From: Kiritimatiellia bacterium | GTDB taxonomy: Bacteria; Verrucomicrobiota; Kiritimatiellia; RFP12; UBA1067 | Direction: 5' to 3' | Assembly: GCA_017542055.1 (NCBI GenBank) | Contig: JAFXXW010000024.1 | Location: forward strand, 1 to 50,497 | DNA length: 50,497 nucleotides | Shown here: positions 42,510 to 50,497 of the stretch, piece after piece | Position numbering within the stretch: position 1 is the stretch's first letter | Layout: each line of letters opens with the position of its first letter | The notes under the pieces: generated by a model | Told to the model about the DNA's origin: nothing | The model's input: only the letters and a program-made list of their open reading frames with translations | Databases searched by the model: none | Position numbers and translations under genes: made by a program

Positions 42510-45050
42510 TTATTCGGCGAAAAGATCGTCTTCGGTCATGTAGAATCCCGAGGTCGGGTTGTTAGGGACAGCCGGCTCGTCTGCGGGGCCGGTTTCGGTC
42601 GGGGCCTCGCCAGATTCTTCTCCGGCCTGCTCGGCTACCGGACCGGACACAAGCGCCTGCATCTGTTCCGGCGACATGAGAATGGTCCGCGGGCCCGCCC
42701 CCGACTGCGGCGCGATGACACCCGCTTCCTCCAGCCGTTCGCAGAGTCGGGCCGAATTGTTGTAGCCGATGCCCAGTTTGCGCTGAAAGTGCGATACGGA
42801 AGCGCGCTTCGTTTCGATAATGACCTCGATCGCTTTCTTGAAGAGCTCGTCGTGGTTGTTGCTTCCCGCGCCGCCAGTCCCGGAAGTTTCCGGCTTGGGC
42901 TGGTTGTCGGGGTCGTCCTCGTTGGAAGCGAAGGGGTCTTCGATACCGGCTTCCTTGACCCGACCCAGCTTTTTGGCGAAGATCTCGTCGAACTGGGGAT
43001 TGGAGTGTTCCTCGATGAAGGCGGTGATGCGGGCGATTTCCGGGTCGCTGATCCAGGCACCCTGGGCGCGAATGAGGAGACCCTCCTTGCTCTTGAAGAG
43101 CATGTCGCCGCGACCGATCAGATTCTCCGCGCCGGAATCGTCCAGAATCGTGCGCGAGTCGATGGCGGTAGCGGTCTTGAAAGCGACGCGTCCGGGGATG
43201 TTGGCCTTGATGGTGCCGGTGATGATTTTGGCGTCGGGACGCTGCGTCGCGAGAATGAGGTGGATACCGGCCGCACGCGCTTTGGCGGTGAGGCGCGAAA
43301 TGTGCGGCGTCACTTCTTTGGCGGCAGCCTGCATGAGGTCGGCCACTTCGTCGATGATGATGACGATGTAAGGGACGGTCCTGGGCATGTCGCCGCCCAG
43401 CGTGGCCTCTTCGCCCCCGAACATGTCAGGCTGGGCGTAGTGGGCGCGCGAATTGAAGTCCTTGATGTTGCGCACTTTGGCGCGGGCGAAGAGCTTGAGG
43501 CGCTTTTCCATTTCCGCCACCGCCCACGCGAGCGAGAACATCACCTTGCGGTTGTCGGTGATGACGGGCACGAGGAGGTGGGGAATATTGACGTAGCTCG
43601 TAAATTCCACGCTCTTGGGGTCCACCATGATGAGCTTCAGCTGTTCGGGCGTACGCGTCATCAAGAGGCCGTTGATGATGGAGTTGAGACACACCGACTT
43701 GCCTTGACCCGTAGCACCCGCGACGAGCATGTGCGGCATCGTGGCCAGATCAGCCACCAGATCCTTGCCGGCCGCGTCCTTGCCGAAGAGGAGGGGAAGC
43801 TCGTAATGGCAGTTGCGGAATGTTTCGCCTTCGAAAATCTCCCGGAAACCGATGCCCACCGGCTTGCTGTTGGGTACTTCGATACCCACCCGGTCTTCGC
43901 CCGGAATCGGCGCCTCGATTCGCAGCGACTTGGCGTGAAGGGCGCCCATCAGGTTGTCGCTCAAGCTCGTCACGACCGAATACTTGGTGCCGGGCTTGAG
44001 TTCGATGGCGTACTTGGTGACGACAGGACCCTCCACCTTGTAGGCCAAAGTGGCGTCCACGTTGAAGAGCTTAAGGGTGTCGATAAGGCGCTGGCCGGTA
44101 ATGCCGGTGTCGCTGTGGTCGGCCTTGACGTTCTTGACGGGGTCGAGGAGGTCGAGGGGCGGGAGCACGTACGGACCCTTGTCCGGCACGCCTTCGCCGT
44201 TGGCGATTTCGGGGGCGGACTGGGGCTTGGGCTTTTGGACGGTGCGAGCAGCGGCCTTGGCGGCCTCGCGAGCGGCTTTGGCGGCTGCCCGTTCCTCGTC
44301 TTTCCTCTGCTGCATCAAAGCCTTTTCGCGTTCGCGTTCGAGCTTGGCGGCCTCGCGCGCCTCCCGGATGGCCCTCAATTGCGCTTCCCGGGGGTCTTCC
44401 ATCTCGGTAGTGTGGGGCGGCATTTCCGGCTCGTCCGATGCTTCCTCGCGGCGACCGGCCGACCCGCCCAGCATGGCCCAGTAATATATATCCTTAATAA
44501 TACGCGCGAGATTCCTCAGGCCAATCGTGGCCACGAGCGAGAAGATGGCCACCACCAGCATGATCACGCTCGACCCGAAATCGCTCAAAAGGGGCGAGAG
44601 GAACCGGGTCATCATGAGATAGCCGGCCGCGCCACCCGCATCGGGGATGTTGACCGCCTTCAGCATGGTGGAAAGTTGCGGCACCTGTCCCTGCACCACC
44701 TGCAAGAGACACGCCACCGAGAAGATGAAGAGGATGATGTAAAGCTTGCGCCACCCGGTGCCCAGCCGTTTGCCGAAAATCCTAAGGAGCCCCGAGAAAA
44801 TGCAGATGACCGGAATCACCCACACCGCAAACCCGACCGCCATGTAGCCCCAGTACGCGAAATAGTCGCCCAGAGCCCCGATCCAGTTGGAGCTGTGCGC
44901 GGCCGGCGTGTTGAGACAGGGAATCGCGCGCCAGTCGTAAGTGAGGAGCGCCACCAGCGGAAAGAGCGAGAGCGGAAACAACAGCCAGCCGACGAAGCGA
45001 CTGGCGGCCTTTTTGGTGTCGGCGCTAGAACTTGAAGATGACTCGATCAT
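42510..45050 (-). CDS. ftsK: FtsK/SpoIIIE DNA translocase
   Basis: 846 residues. Four N-terminal membrane segments (to about residue 190), a charged Ala/Glu/Arg linker (LRAIREAREAAKLERERE), then the RecA-like motor with Walker A GATGQGKSVCLNS, Walker B VIIIDEVADLM and LATQRPDAKIITG, and the C-terminal gamma winged helix (RASVSHFQRKLGIGYN) that reads polarity sequences. It pumps chromosome ends through the septum. ATG 45050 (MIESSSSSS) is preferred over upstream in-frame codons inside the small CdaR-like gene; it overlaps that gene by 26 nt. Confidence 0.94.
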   Translation of the reverse strand: MIESSSSSSADTKKAASRFVGWLLFPLSLFPLVALLTYDWRAIPCLNTPAAHSSNWIGALGDYFAYWGYMAVGFAVWVIPVICIFSGLLRIFGKRLGTGWRKLYIILFIFSVACLLQVVQGQVPQLSTMLKAVNIPDAGGAAGYLMMTRFLSPLLSDFGSSVIMLVVAIFSLVATIGLRNLARIIKDIYYWAMLGGSAGRREEASDEPEMPPHTTEMEDPREAQLRAIREAREAAKLEREREKALMQQRKDEERAAAKAAREAAKAAARTVQKPKPQSAPEIANGEGVPDKGPYVLPPLDLLDPVKNVKADHSDTGITGQRLIDTLKLFNVDATLAYKVEGPVVTKYAIELKPGTKYSVVTSLSDNLMGALHAKSLRIEAPIPGEDRVGIEVPNSKPVGIGFREIFEGETFRNCHYELPLLFGKDAAGKDLVADLATMPHMLVAGATGQGKSVCLNSIINGLLMTRTPEQLKLIMVDPKSVEFTSYVNIPHLLVPVITDNRKVMFSLAWAVAEMEKRLKLFARAKVRNIKDFNSRAHYAQPDMFGGEEATLGGDMPRTVPYIVIIIDEVADLMQAAAKEVTPHISRLTAKARAAGIHLILATQRPDAKIITGTIKANIPGRVAFKTATAIDSRTILDDSGAENLIGRGDMLFKSKEGLLIRAQGAWISDPEIARITAFIEEHSNPQFDEIFAKKLGRVKEAGIEDPFASNEDDPDNQPKPETSGTGGAGSNNHDELFKKAIEVIIETKRASVSHFQRKLGIGYNNSARLCERLEEAGVIAPQSGAGPRTILMSPEQMQALVSGPVAEQAGEESGEAPTETGPADEPAVPNNPTSGFYMTEDDLFAE

Positions 45051-45168
45051 TACGGTTGGAAATGGGGTGGCTGTCCGACTTGAGCGCATGGTAGATCACG
45101 ATCGCCAGAACGAGCGCCAGGATTTTGAGCCACCAGTTGTTGGTGATGATGGAAAAGAAGTTCTTCAT
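45025..45168 (-). CDS. CdaR-like membrane stub, 47 residues
   Basis: The 47-residue product begins MKNFFSIITNNWWLKILALV, the pattern (Asn-Trp-x-Leu-Lys-Ile-Leu-Ala) with which CdaR/YbbR proteins begin before their membrane segment, and ends after a short polar tail (NDRVIFKF). None of the YbbR repeats that make up full CdaR follow. It starts with an ATGA overlap to cdaA, where cdaR normally lies, and is followed by ftsK. Too short for routine gene callers. It may be a natural minimal CdaA partner or a decayed CdaR. Confidence 0.7.
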   Translation of the reverse strand: MKNFFSIITNNWWLKILALVLAIVIYHALKSDSHPISNRNDRVIFKF

Positions 45169-45980
45169 TGGTTCTTGCCCCGATTCTGCCACCAGTCGAG
45201 CAGGCGCTCGCCGAGCGTGGCTTTCTGGAGTTCGGCCTGCATGGCGCGGTTGATCCACCTGCGGATGCTCGATTCGCGCTGTTCGCCGGAATAGCGGAAG
45301 AGCTTGCCGTTGTGCGCCACCGAAATGCTGCCCGTCTCCTCCGACACCACCACCACGAGCGCGTCGGTTTCTTCGGAAAGACCCACAGCCGCGCGATGCC
45401 GCATGCCGCTCGCGATGAGGTCGGGGTTGTTGGACACCGGGAAAATGCAATGCGCAGCCGCGATCCGTCCGTTCCGCATCGTCATGCCGCCATCGTGCAA
45501 GGGCAGGGGCGGGGTGAAGATGGTGCGCACCAGCTGCTGCGAAAAGACGGCGTTGAGCACCACGCCTTCCTCCTCGTAGCTCCTCAGCGAAATTCCGCGC
45601 TCGAACGCGATAAGCGCGCCCATTTTCATTTCCGAGAGCGCCATCACCGTCTGGATCACGAGCTCGGGCGTGGCGCCTCCGTCCGAATTGTACTTGGGCC
45701 GGTCGAGAAAGCCGAACGCGCCCAGTTCCGCGAGCGAGCGGCGAATCTCCGGCTGGAAGATGACGACCGTCGACAGCGCGAGGTAGAGGAGAATGGACTG
45801 GATGATTTGCGTGAGGACGTCGAACTCGAAGAAGAAGGTGAGGGCGAAGGCGAGGGCCGCCAACATGCCCACCCCCATCAACGCCTGGCCGAAGCGCGAC
45901 CCCTTGGCCCGCTTCAGAATGGCGTAGATCGCGAGATACAGGATGGTTACCTGGATAATGGCGCTGAGCGAAATTGTCAT
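45165..45980 (-). CDS. cdaA: CdaA-type diadenylate cyclase
   Basis: 271 residues. It makes cyclic di-AMP from two ATP. Three N-terminal membrane segments (to about residue 85) precede the DAC domain. The catalytic motif is PLHDGGMTM, so DGG replaces the usual DGA, with the metal-binding Asp kept; the second motif GMRHRAAVGLSEETDALVV is intact. ATGA overlaps join it to ftsH before and to the CdaR-like stub after. c-di-AMP normally controls potassium and wall homeostasis; the surrounding envelope genes fit. Confidence 0.93.
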   Translation of the reverse strand: MTISLSAIIQVTILYLAIYAILKRAKGSRFGQALMGVGMLAALAFALTFFFEFDVLTQIIQSILLYLALSTVVIFQPEIRRSLAELGAFGFLDRPKYNSDGGATPELVIQTVMALSEMKMGALIAFERGISLRSYEEEGVVLNAVFSQQLVRTIFTPPLPLHDGGMTMRNGRIAAAHCIFPVSNNPDLIASGMRHRAAVGLSEETDALVVVVSEETGSISVAHNGKLFRYSGEQRESSIRRWINRAMQAELQKATLGERLLDWWQNRGKNQ

Positions 45981-47812
45981 GACAGTAGCGCTTTAACCTC
46001 CTCGCCGTCGATGGTTTCCACTTCCAAAAGTTTGGCGGCGAGCTTCTCCACCTTGTCGCGATTTTCCGCGAGGAGCTTTTCCGCCTTCTTGTACGCCTCG
46101 CCGATGATGGCGGAAACTTCCGCGTCGATGGCCCGGCTAGTCTCCTCGCTGTAGGCGGGGGGCAGTTCCGGACTCGACCACTGGTTGGGCTCGACGAACG
46201 CCTGGAAACCGAACTTGTCGCTCATGCCGTAGGCGCATACCATCTTGCGCGCAGTTTCGGTGGCCTGTTTGATGTCCATTGCGGCTCCGGTGGAAATTTC
46301 GCCGGTGAACATTTTCTCGGCGATGCGACCTCCGCACATCACCACGATTTCGTCCAGGAAGTGGCTCTTGGTGCGGTTGAGGACGTCTTTCTCGGGGAGC
46401 GACATCGTGGCCCCCAAAGCGCGTCCGCGCGGAATGATGGTCACTTTGTGGAGAGGATCGGTATTGGGTAAGAGGAGCTGCAAGATGGCGTGACCCGACT
46501 CGTGCCAGGCCGTGATTTCCCGGTCGTGCTGCGAATAGCCCGCGCTCTTGCGTTCGCGGCCCCAGAGCACCTTGTCGCGCGCTTCCTCGAGCGTCTTTTC
46601 GTCCACGCCTTCCAGCTTCTTGCGCGTGGCGAGGAGCGCCGCCTCGTTCAATAGGTTGGCCAGATCCGCCCCCGAAAAGCCCGGGGTGCCGCGAGCGATC
46701 TTGTTGAGTTCGGTGCCGGGCGCGAATTTGATTCTGGCGCCGTGCAATTTGAGGATTTCTTCGCGACCCTTCAAAGTGGGCAGATCGATGAACACCTGGC
46801 GATCGAAACGACCGGGCCGTAAAAGGGCGGAATCGAGCGTGTCGGGCCGGTTGGTGGCGGCGATCACGATCACGCCTTCGTTGGCGTCGAAACCGTCCAT
46901 CTCCACCAGCATGGTGTTGAGCGTCTGTTCGTACGCGTGCTGTCCCCCGATGGCCCCCGCGCCGGTGCGCTTTTGGCCGATGGAGTCGATCTCGTCGATG
47001 AAGACGATGCAAGGCGCGCGCTTTTTGGCTTCGGCGAACATGTCGCGCATTCTCGACGCGCCCACGCCCACGAACATTTCTTCGAAATCGGAACCGCTGA
47101 TGGCGAAGAAGGGCACTTTGGCCTCGCCCGCGATGGCCTTGGCGAGAAGCGTCTTGCCGGTGCCGGTAGGACCTACGAGGAGCACGCCTTTGGGAATCCG
47201 TCCGCCCAGCTTCCCGAAGTCGGCCGGGTTTTTGAGGAACTCCACGATCTCCTGCACTTCTTCGCGCGCCTCGTCGATGCCGGCCACGTCCTTGAAGGTG
47301 ACGGGCTGGCGCTTGTTGGCGCCCTCGACGTTAAGCACCTTGGCTTTGGACTTGCCGAAACCGAAAAGTCCGCCTTCGCCGCCCATCCGGCGATAGAACA
47401 CCCAGTAGAAGAACGCGAGAAAGCCGAAGAAAAAGAGCGTCTGCACGAGCCAGGGGGAGATGGCGCTACGCTTTTCCTCCACCTTGACGTCCACCCCGCG
47501 ATCGAACAGGTCGAGCATGATCTGTTCGTTTTCGCCGGGAATGAGCTTGACGCGATACGCCTCGGACTTTTCCTCGTCCGACCCGTCCTTTTCCGTCCAG
47601 AGCTTGCCTTCGAGACTGGTCGACTGCTCGTCATGGTCGATGACGCGAACGACCGGCTCCTCGATTTTCATCTCGTCCAGGAGCCGGAAGAACTCCACCG
47701 TCGACAAATCCCGCACCAGCTTGGGTTCGGGATTCATCCGGTACATCGAGAAGAAGAGGATTGCGATGACCGCAATCGTCAGCCACGACCGAAGCGCGCC
47801 GCCTTTCTTCAT
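45977..47812 (-). CDS. ftsH: ATP-dependent zinc metalloprotease FtsH
   Basis: 611 residues. Two membrane segments flank a periplasmic domain, then the AAA+ module with Walker [14 protein letters not shown], Walker [25 protein letters not shown], and the zinc protease motif HESGH (437-441; most FtsH have HEAGH). It degrades misfolded membrane proteins and short-lived regulators. ATG 47812 ([10 protein letters not shown]) overlaps the upstream stop; the frame remains open upstream inside that gene. Coupled to cdaA by ATGA. Confidence 0.96.
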   Translation of the reverse strand: MKKGGALRSWLTIAVIAILFFSMYRMNPEPKLVRDLSTVEFFRLLDEMKIEEPVVRVIDHDEQSTSLEGKLWTEKDGSDEEKSEAYRVKLIPGENEQIMLDLFDRGVDVKVEEKRSAISPWLVQTLFFFGFLAFFYWVFYRRMGGEGGLFGFGKSKAKVLNVEGANKRQPVTFKDVAGIDEAREEVQEIVEFLKNPADFGKLGGRIPKGVLLVGPTGTGKTLLAKAIAGEAKVPFFAISGSDFEEMFVGVGASRMRDMFAEAKKRAPCIVFIDEIDSIGQKRTGAGAIGGQHAYEQTLNTMLVEMDGFDANEGVIVIAATNRPDTLDSALLRPGRFDRQVFIDLPTLKGREEILKLHGARIKFAPGTELNKIARGTPGFSGADLANLLNEAALLATRKKLEGVDEKTLEEARDKVLWGRERKSAGYSQHDREITAWHESGHAILQLLLPNTDPLHKVTIIPRGRALGATMSLPEKDVLNRTKSHFLDEIVVMCGGRIAEKMFTGEISTGAAMDIKQATETARKMVCAYGMSDKFGFQAFVEPNQWSSPELPPAYSEETSRAIDAEVSAIIGEAYKKAEKLLAENRDKVEKLAAKLLEVETIDGEEVKALLS

Positions 47813-49110
47813 GCCTTGGGCCAGAACTTGTCGGAGAGTTTGGAGGGAATGCCCACTTCGCCCTTGTCGAAGTTTTCGGCCAAGATCTTCCACCCGAGGT
47901 CGAGCGCGTCTTCGAGCGGAATGTTGACGGAGAGGTCCATCATGTTCTTCTCGAACGCCGCGCCGTACTTGAGGAGCTTCTGGTCCCAGGCGGACATCTT
48001 GAAGCCCATCGACTGCTTTTCGACCGTTTCCTTGTACTGCGCGTACAGCTTGATCATCGCGTCCATGATGGTGCGATGGTCCTCGCGGGTGTTCTTGTTG
48101 ACCTGCTGTTTAAGCCGGGACAGCGACCCGAACGGCTCGATGCGTCCGTTGCGCAGATAGAACTGGCCCTCGGTGATGTAGCCCGTGTTGTCGGGCACGG
48201 GGTGGGTCACGTCGTCGCCCGGCATGGTGGTCACCGCGAGAATGGTGATGGAGCCCGCGCCGTCGAAGTCGACCGCCTTTTCGTAGCGCGCCGCGAGCTG
48301 GCTGTAGAGGTCGCCCGGGTAGCCGCGATTGGAAGGGATCTGTTCCATCGTGATGGCGATTTCCTTCATGGCGTCGGCGAAGCTGGTCATGTCGGTAAGG
48401 AGGACGAGCACGTCCTTGCCCTTGAGCGCGAACTTCTCCGCCACTGCGAGCGAGACGTCCGGCACCAGCTTGCATTCGACGGTGGGGTCGGCAGCGGTGT
48501 GGACGAACATCACGGTCTTGGCGAGAGCGCCGGACTTGTCGAGCGTGTTGCGGAACTTTAAATATTCGTCGTACTTAAGCCCCATTCCGCCGATGACGAT
48601 CACGTCGGAGTCGGCCTGGAGGGCGATACGCGCCAGGAGTTCGTTGTACGGTTCGCCGGCCTTCGCGAAGATCGGCAGCTTCTGGCTCTTGACGAGCGAG
48701 TTGAAGAGGTCGATCATTGGAATGTTGGTGCGCACCATCTTGTTGGGCATGATGCGCTTGGCGGGATTCACCGAAGGCTGGCCGATGGGCGAAGGATCCT
48801 CGTCGATGGCAGGACCCCCGTCACGCGGCACGCCGGCTCCGGTGAAGGCGCGACCCAAGAGATTCTCGGAGAAGGGCACCTTCATCGTCTCGCCCAGGAA
48901 GCGCACCTTGGCGCTAGTGTCCACGCCGCGCGCACCCGCGAAAATCTGGAGCGTCACGTTGGGGCCGTCCAGCTTGATGACCTGCGCGAGCGACTTTCCC
49001 GCACGCGACTCGACCTCGGCGATTTCGTTGTATTTCACGCCTTCGGCGCGAAGGGTGGCTACCGATCCCGACAAGGCATCGATCTGGTGGTACACTTTGT
49101 TGTTGAACAT
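47809..49110 (-). CDS. atpB: V/A-type ATP synthase subunit B, isolated from other subunits
   Basis: 433 residues, normal length for the non-catalytic B subunit of V/A-type ATPases. It begins [19 protein letters not shown], has [14 protein letters not shown], the degenerate P-loop region [33 protein letters not shown] and [20 protein letters not shown] lies 10 nt before the ATG. The gene has its own strong promoter and is followed by ftsH; no A, D, E, I, C or K gene is adjacent within the window, although B normally sits between A and D. Confidence 0.93.
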   Translation of the reverse strand: MFNNKVYHQIDALSGSVATLRAEGVKYNEIAEVESRAGKSLAQVIKLDGPNVTLQIFAGARGVDTSAKVRFLGETMKVPFSENLLGRAFTGAGVPRDGGPAIDEDPSPIGQPSVNPAKRIMPNKMVRTNIPMIDLFNSLVKSQKLPIFAKAGEPYNELLARIALQADSDVIVIGGMGLKYDEYLKFRNTLDKSGALAKTVMFVHTAADPTVECKLVPDVSLAVAEKFALKGKDVLVLLTDMTSFADAMKEIAITMEQIPSNRGYPGDLYSQLAARYEKAVDFDGAGSITILAVTTMPGDDVTHPVPDNTGYITEGQFYLRNGRIEPFGSLSRLKQQVNKNTREDHRTIMDAMIKLYAQYKETVEKQSMGFKMSAWDQKLLKYGAAFEKNMMDLSVNIPLEDALDLGWKILAENFDKGEVGIPSKLSDKFWPKA

Positions 49111-49137
49111 GGTTTGGAAACTCCTTACGTAATTACT

Positions 49138-49171
49138 GTATATTATATCATATTTTACCCCTATTTGGCAA
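49138..49171 (-). promoter_or_regulatory. Promoter of the V-ATPase B-ftsH-cdaA operon; copy D of the recurrent promoter
   Basis: Minus strand: TTGCCA (49171-49166), 18-nt spacer, TATAAT (49147-49142) with extended -10 TG. The 17-mer AATATGATATAATATAC is identical to that at the dxr and tRNA-Val promoters. The predicted leader is about 25 nt and contains the AAGGAG site. This is the only clear promoter for the ten minus-strand genes. Confidence 0.75.
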
Positions 49172-49215
49172 GTGAAAACTGAAAGAAAATTAGGCGAGGG
49201 GGAGATCCGGAGGGG

Positions 49216-49245
49216 TTGACAAAATGGCTCCGGATATGGTATAAT
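49216..49245 (+). promoter_or_regulatory. Consensus sigma-70 promoter of the Smr-HD genes
   Basis: Perfect TTGACA (49216-49221), 18-nt spacer and perfect TATAAT (49240-49245). The start codon begins only 11 nt after the -10 box, so the leader would be about 4 nt. Confidence 0.8.
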
Positions 49246-49255
49246 ACCCGGCCGT

Positions 49256-49594
49256 ATGACCAGTATACCCGAATACGACCTCCACGCGGAAGGCATGTAC
49301 GTGGACGACGCGATCGCCAAACTCGACCGCGTGGTGTCGGCGCATCGCGGCAAGGGAGGGCTCTTCGCCGTCATCACCGGCTACGGTTCGAGCGGGGGCA
49401 CGAGCAAAATCAAGTCGGCAGTTCTGGCCGCCTGTCGCAAGTATTTGAAGCAGCGCCACATCAAGGGTTTTCTCGACGGCGAAAAAGCGGGCGACATGTT
49501 CTCGCCGGAGTTTCTCGCCTTCCCCAACGCGGCCGAAATTCCTGCCGTCTACTGTCGCACCGCCAACCCGGGCGTAGTACTTATCCGGACCTGA
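49256..49594 (+). CDS. Stand-alone Smr-domain protein
   Basis: 112 residues, a single Smr domain: [18 protein letters not shown] carries the DLH motif, and [19 protein letters not shown] corresponds to the TGxG loop followed by a basic helix. Smr domains bind or cleave nucleic acids (MutS2 C-terminal domain, small Smr proteins in ribosome rescue). Its specific role here is unknown. ATG 49256 has no Shine-Dalgarno sequence and lies about 4 nt after the predicted transcription start. The HD gene follows 4 nt later. Confidence 0.82.
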   Translation: MTSIPEYDLHAEGMYVDDAIAKLDRVVSAHRGKGGLFAVITGYGSSGGTSKIKSAVLAACRKYLKQRHIKGFLDGEKAGDMFSPEFLAFPNAAEIPAVYCRTANPGVVLIRT

Positions 49595-49598
49595 ATCT

Positions 49599-50330
49599 AT
49601 GGACTTTACGACCATCCAAAACCTTTATGCCGGCTATATCGATGGCTACCGGGAAGCAAGCGGCCGGTTGCCGCCTATGATGGAACTTAAGCGCGTCCAC
49701 ACCGCCAAAGTGGTGGAGGCGGCCAAGAACATCGCAATGGGCGAGAATTTCACCCCCGAGGAGCTGGAAAAAGGGCTTGTAGCCGCGCTCTTGCACGATG
49801 CGGGACGCTTCGAGCAGCTCCGGAAATACGGCACCTTCAACGACGCCAAATCGGTGGACCATGCCGTCTTCAGTCATCAAGTGGTGCGGGAGTCGGGCTG
49901 GACTAAAGACGAGGATGTGCTCGCGGCCATTCTCTACCACAATCGACGCGACCTGCCCCAAGGCATGAGCCCCTTGCGCGCCAAGCTCTGCCATCTCGTG
50001 CGCGACGCCGACAAGCTCGATATCTTCCGAGTGTTGGAAGACCAGCTGAAGCGCAATCCCGATTTGAGCCAGGACGCGTTTTGGGGGCTCCAACCCGGAG
50101 AGCCGTCGGAGGAGGTGGTGGATGCTATCTTGCATCGCCGTCCCGTCGATTACGGTCTCATCCGCACCTTGGCCGACTTTATTCTCATCCAGGTGGGGTG
50201 GCTGAGGAACGATCTCCACTTCGCCACCACCCGTCGCCTCGCATCCGAACGCGGCCATCTCGAATTTCGCCGCCAGCTCCTTAAAAGTTTCACCTCTTCC
50301 CCCCTCGTCGACCCGCTCTTCCAGCCGTGA
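49599..50330 (+). CDS. HD-domain phosphohydrolase of unknown substrate
   Basis: 243 residues. The HD metal-binding set is visible: KRVHTAKVVEAA (first His), ALLHDAGRFEQ (HD pair), DHAVFSHQ and RDADKLDIFRV (final Asp). This family hydrolyses nucleotides or cyclic phosphates; the substrate cannot be told from sequence. The C-terminal 80 residues have no obvious extra domain. It begins 4 nt after the Smr gene with no clear ribosome site, so it is probably coupled to it. Confidence 0.82.
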   Translation: MDFTTIQNLYAGYIDGYREASGRLPPMMELKRVHTAKVVEAAKNIAMGENFTPEELEKGLVAALLHDAGRFEQLRKYGTFNDAKSVDHAVFSHQVVRESGWTKDEDVLAAILYHNRRDLPQGMSPLRAKLCHLVRDADKLDIFRVLEDQLKRNPDLSQDAFWGLQPGEPSEEVVDAILHRRPVDYGLIRTLADFILIQVGWLRNDLHFATTRRLASERGHLEFRRQLLKSFTSSPLVDPLFQP

Positions 50331-50497
50331 TTTCCCCCGCTTTCCGCTTGACGGAGAGGCCCAGTTCGTCAAGTAGAAAAGACACTTTTGTTTGAGTTGC
50401 GCTGATTGTTGTTCGTCAGAATTCGGACACTTTCGAGGTTGGATTTCTTTTTGGATATGGGTTTGGGGCCGAGGGTTATGGCACCTTGCAGAATCGA
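50331..50497. other. Non-coding end of the window
   Basis: No supported gene in 167 nt. An inverted repeat CTTGACG...CGTCAAG (50347-50373, 13-nt loop) lies 16 nt after the HD-gene stop; it has no T-run. Short minus-strand frames entering from the right edge have no recognisable product. Confidence 0.4.

Noticed and set aside
42357..45035. An 892-codon open frame on the plus strand
   Set aside because: It lies exactly antisense to ftsK, whose motifs are unambiguous; the frame is a by-product of GC-biased codons and its translation has no recognisable domain.
46937..48160. A 407-codon open frame on the plus strand
   Set aside because: It runs antisense across the ftsH/V-ATPase B junction and has shadow composition; both minus-strand genes have clear motifs.
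50347..50373. Hairpin CTTGACG...CGTCAAG as an intrinsic terminator
   Set aside because: The stem is perfect but has a 13-nt loop and no T-run follows on either strand, so the call is not supported.
50369..50497. 3' end of a minus-strand gene entering from the right edge
   Set aside because: One frame stays open for about 42 codons to the edge, but its translation is Asn/Lys/Ser-rich and matches nothing I recognise; chance is as likely.

Overview
The window reads as chromosomal DNA of a Gram-negative bacterium from the PVC group, most likely Kiritimatiellota or a relative. This is inference from the gene set: DapL-type diaminopimelate synthesis, the MEP isoprenoid pathway, a V-type ATPase subunit, type III glutamine synthetase, a Bacteroidetes-like PurF, GspG-K pseudopilins, CdaA and a BioW-BioF fusion, all in GC-rich DNA with very tightly packed operons. 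There is no sign of phage, plasmid, transposon or CRISPR. Almost all of it is housekeeping metabolism and envelope biology. The unusual content lies in regulation and gene organisation.

Layout. (1) 1-228: divergent promoter region; a leftward gene is cut off at the window edge. (2) 229-11210, plus strand: a long operon with an outer-membrane DUF481 protein, a B12-type radical SAM protein, a secreted transglutaminase-like protein, ManC, TruA, MraY, an unknown exported protein, ArgH, a lone OppF-like ATPase and Mrp. (3) 11214-11290, minus strand: tRNA-Val(UAC). (4) 11336-16801, plus: Nif3-like protein, BioD, BioA, fused BioWF, uracil-DNA glycosylase and a low-molecular-weight phosphatase. (5) 16802-17209: regulatory region with six palindromes at exactly 23-bp period and a sigma-54-like promoter. 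(6) 17210-26804, plus: a glutamine operon, glnN-purF-carA-pyrG-carB, whose base composition is visibly less GC-rich than its neighbours. (7) 26923-38802, plus: dxr-rseP-ispG, an O-antigen ligase-like protein, dapL, five type II pseudopilin genes (G,H,I,J,K), folD, an RluD-type synthase and trmB. (8) 49110-38799, minus: a ten-gene operon, V-ATPase B-ftsH-cdaA-(tiny CdaR)-ftsK-rodZ-nagB-zinc ribbon-nuclease-L,D-transpeptidase. (9) 49256-50330, plus: an Smr-domain protein and an HD-domain protein. (10) 50331-50497: no recognisable gene.

The most interesting region is 16.8-26.8 kb. One operon contains the enzyme that makes glutamine (GlnN) and three enzymes that spend its amide nitrogen (PurF, CarA/CarB, PyrG), so glutamine synthesis is wired to purine, carbamoyl-phosphate and CTP synthesis. 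It is preceded by a -24/-12 promoter candidate and, about 135 bp further upstream, by six phased copies of the palindrome TTGCTATAGCAA, the distance at which enhancer-binding proteins of sigma-54 usually act. A dedicated nitrogen regulator binding this array is the best candidate here for an undescribed system. Other notable points are a promoter sequence that recurs in near-identical form at several operons, several promoters whose -10 box lies almost on top of the start codon (leaderless-like mRNAs), a CdaR reduced to 47 residues, and a V-ATPase B gene apart from its usual partners.
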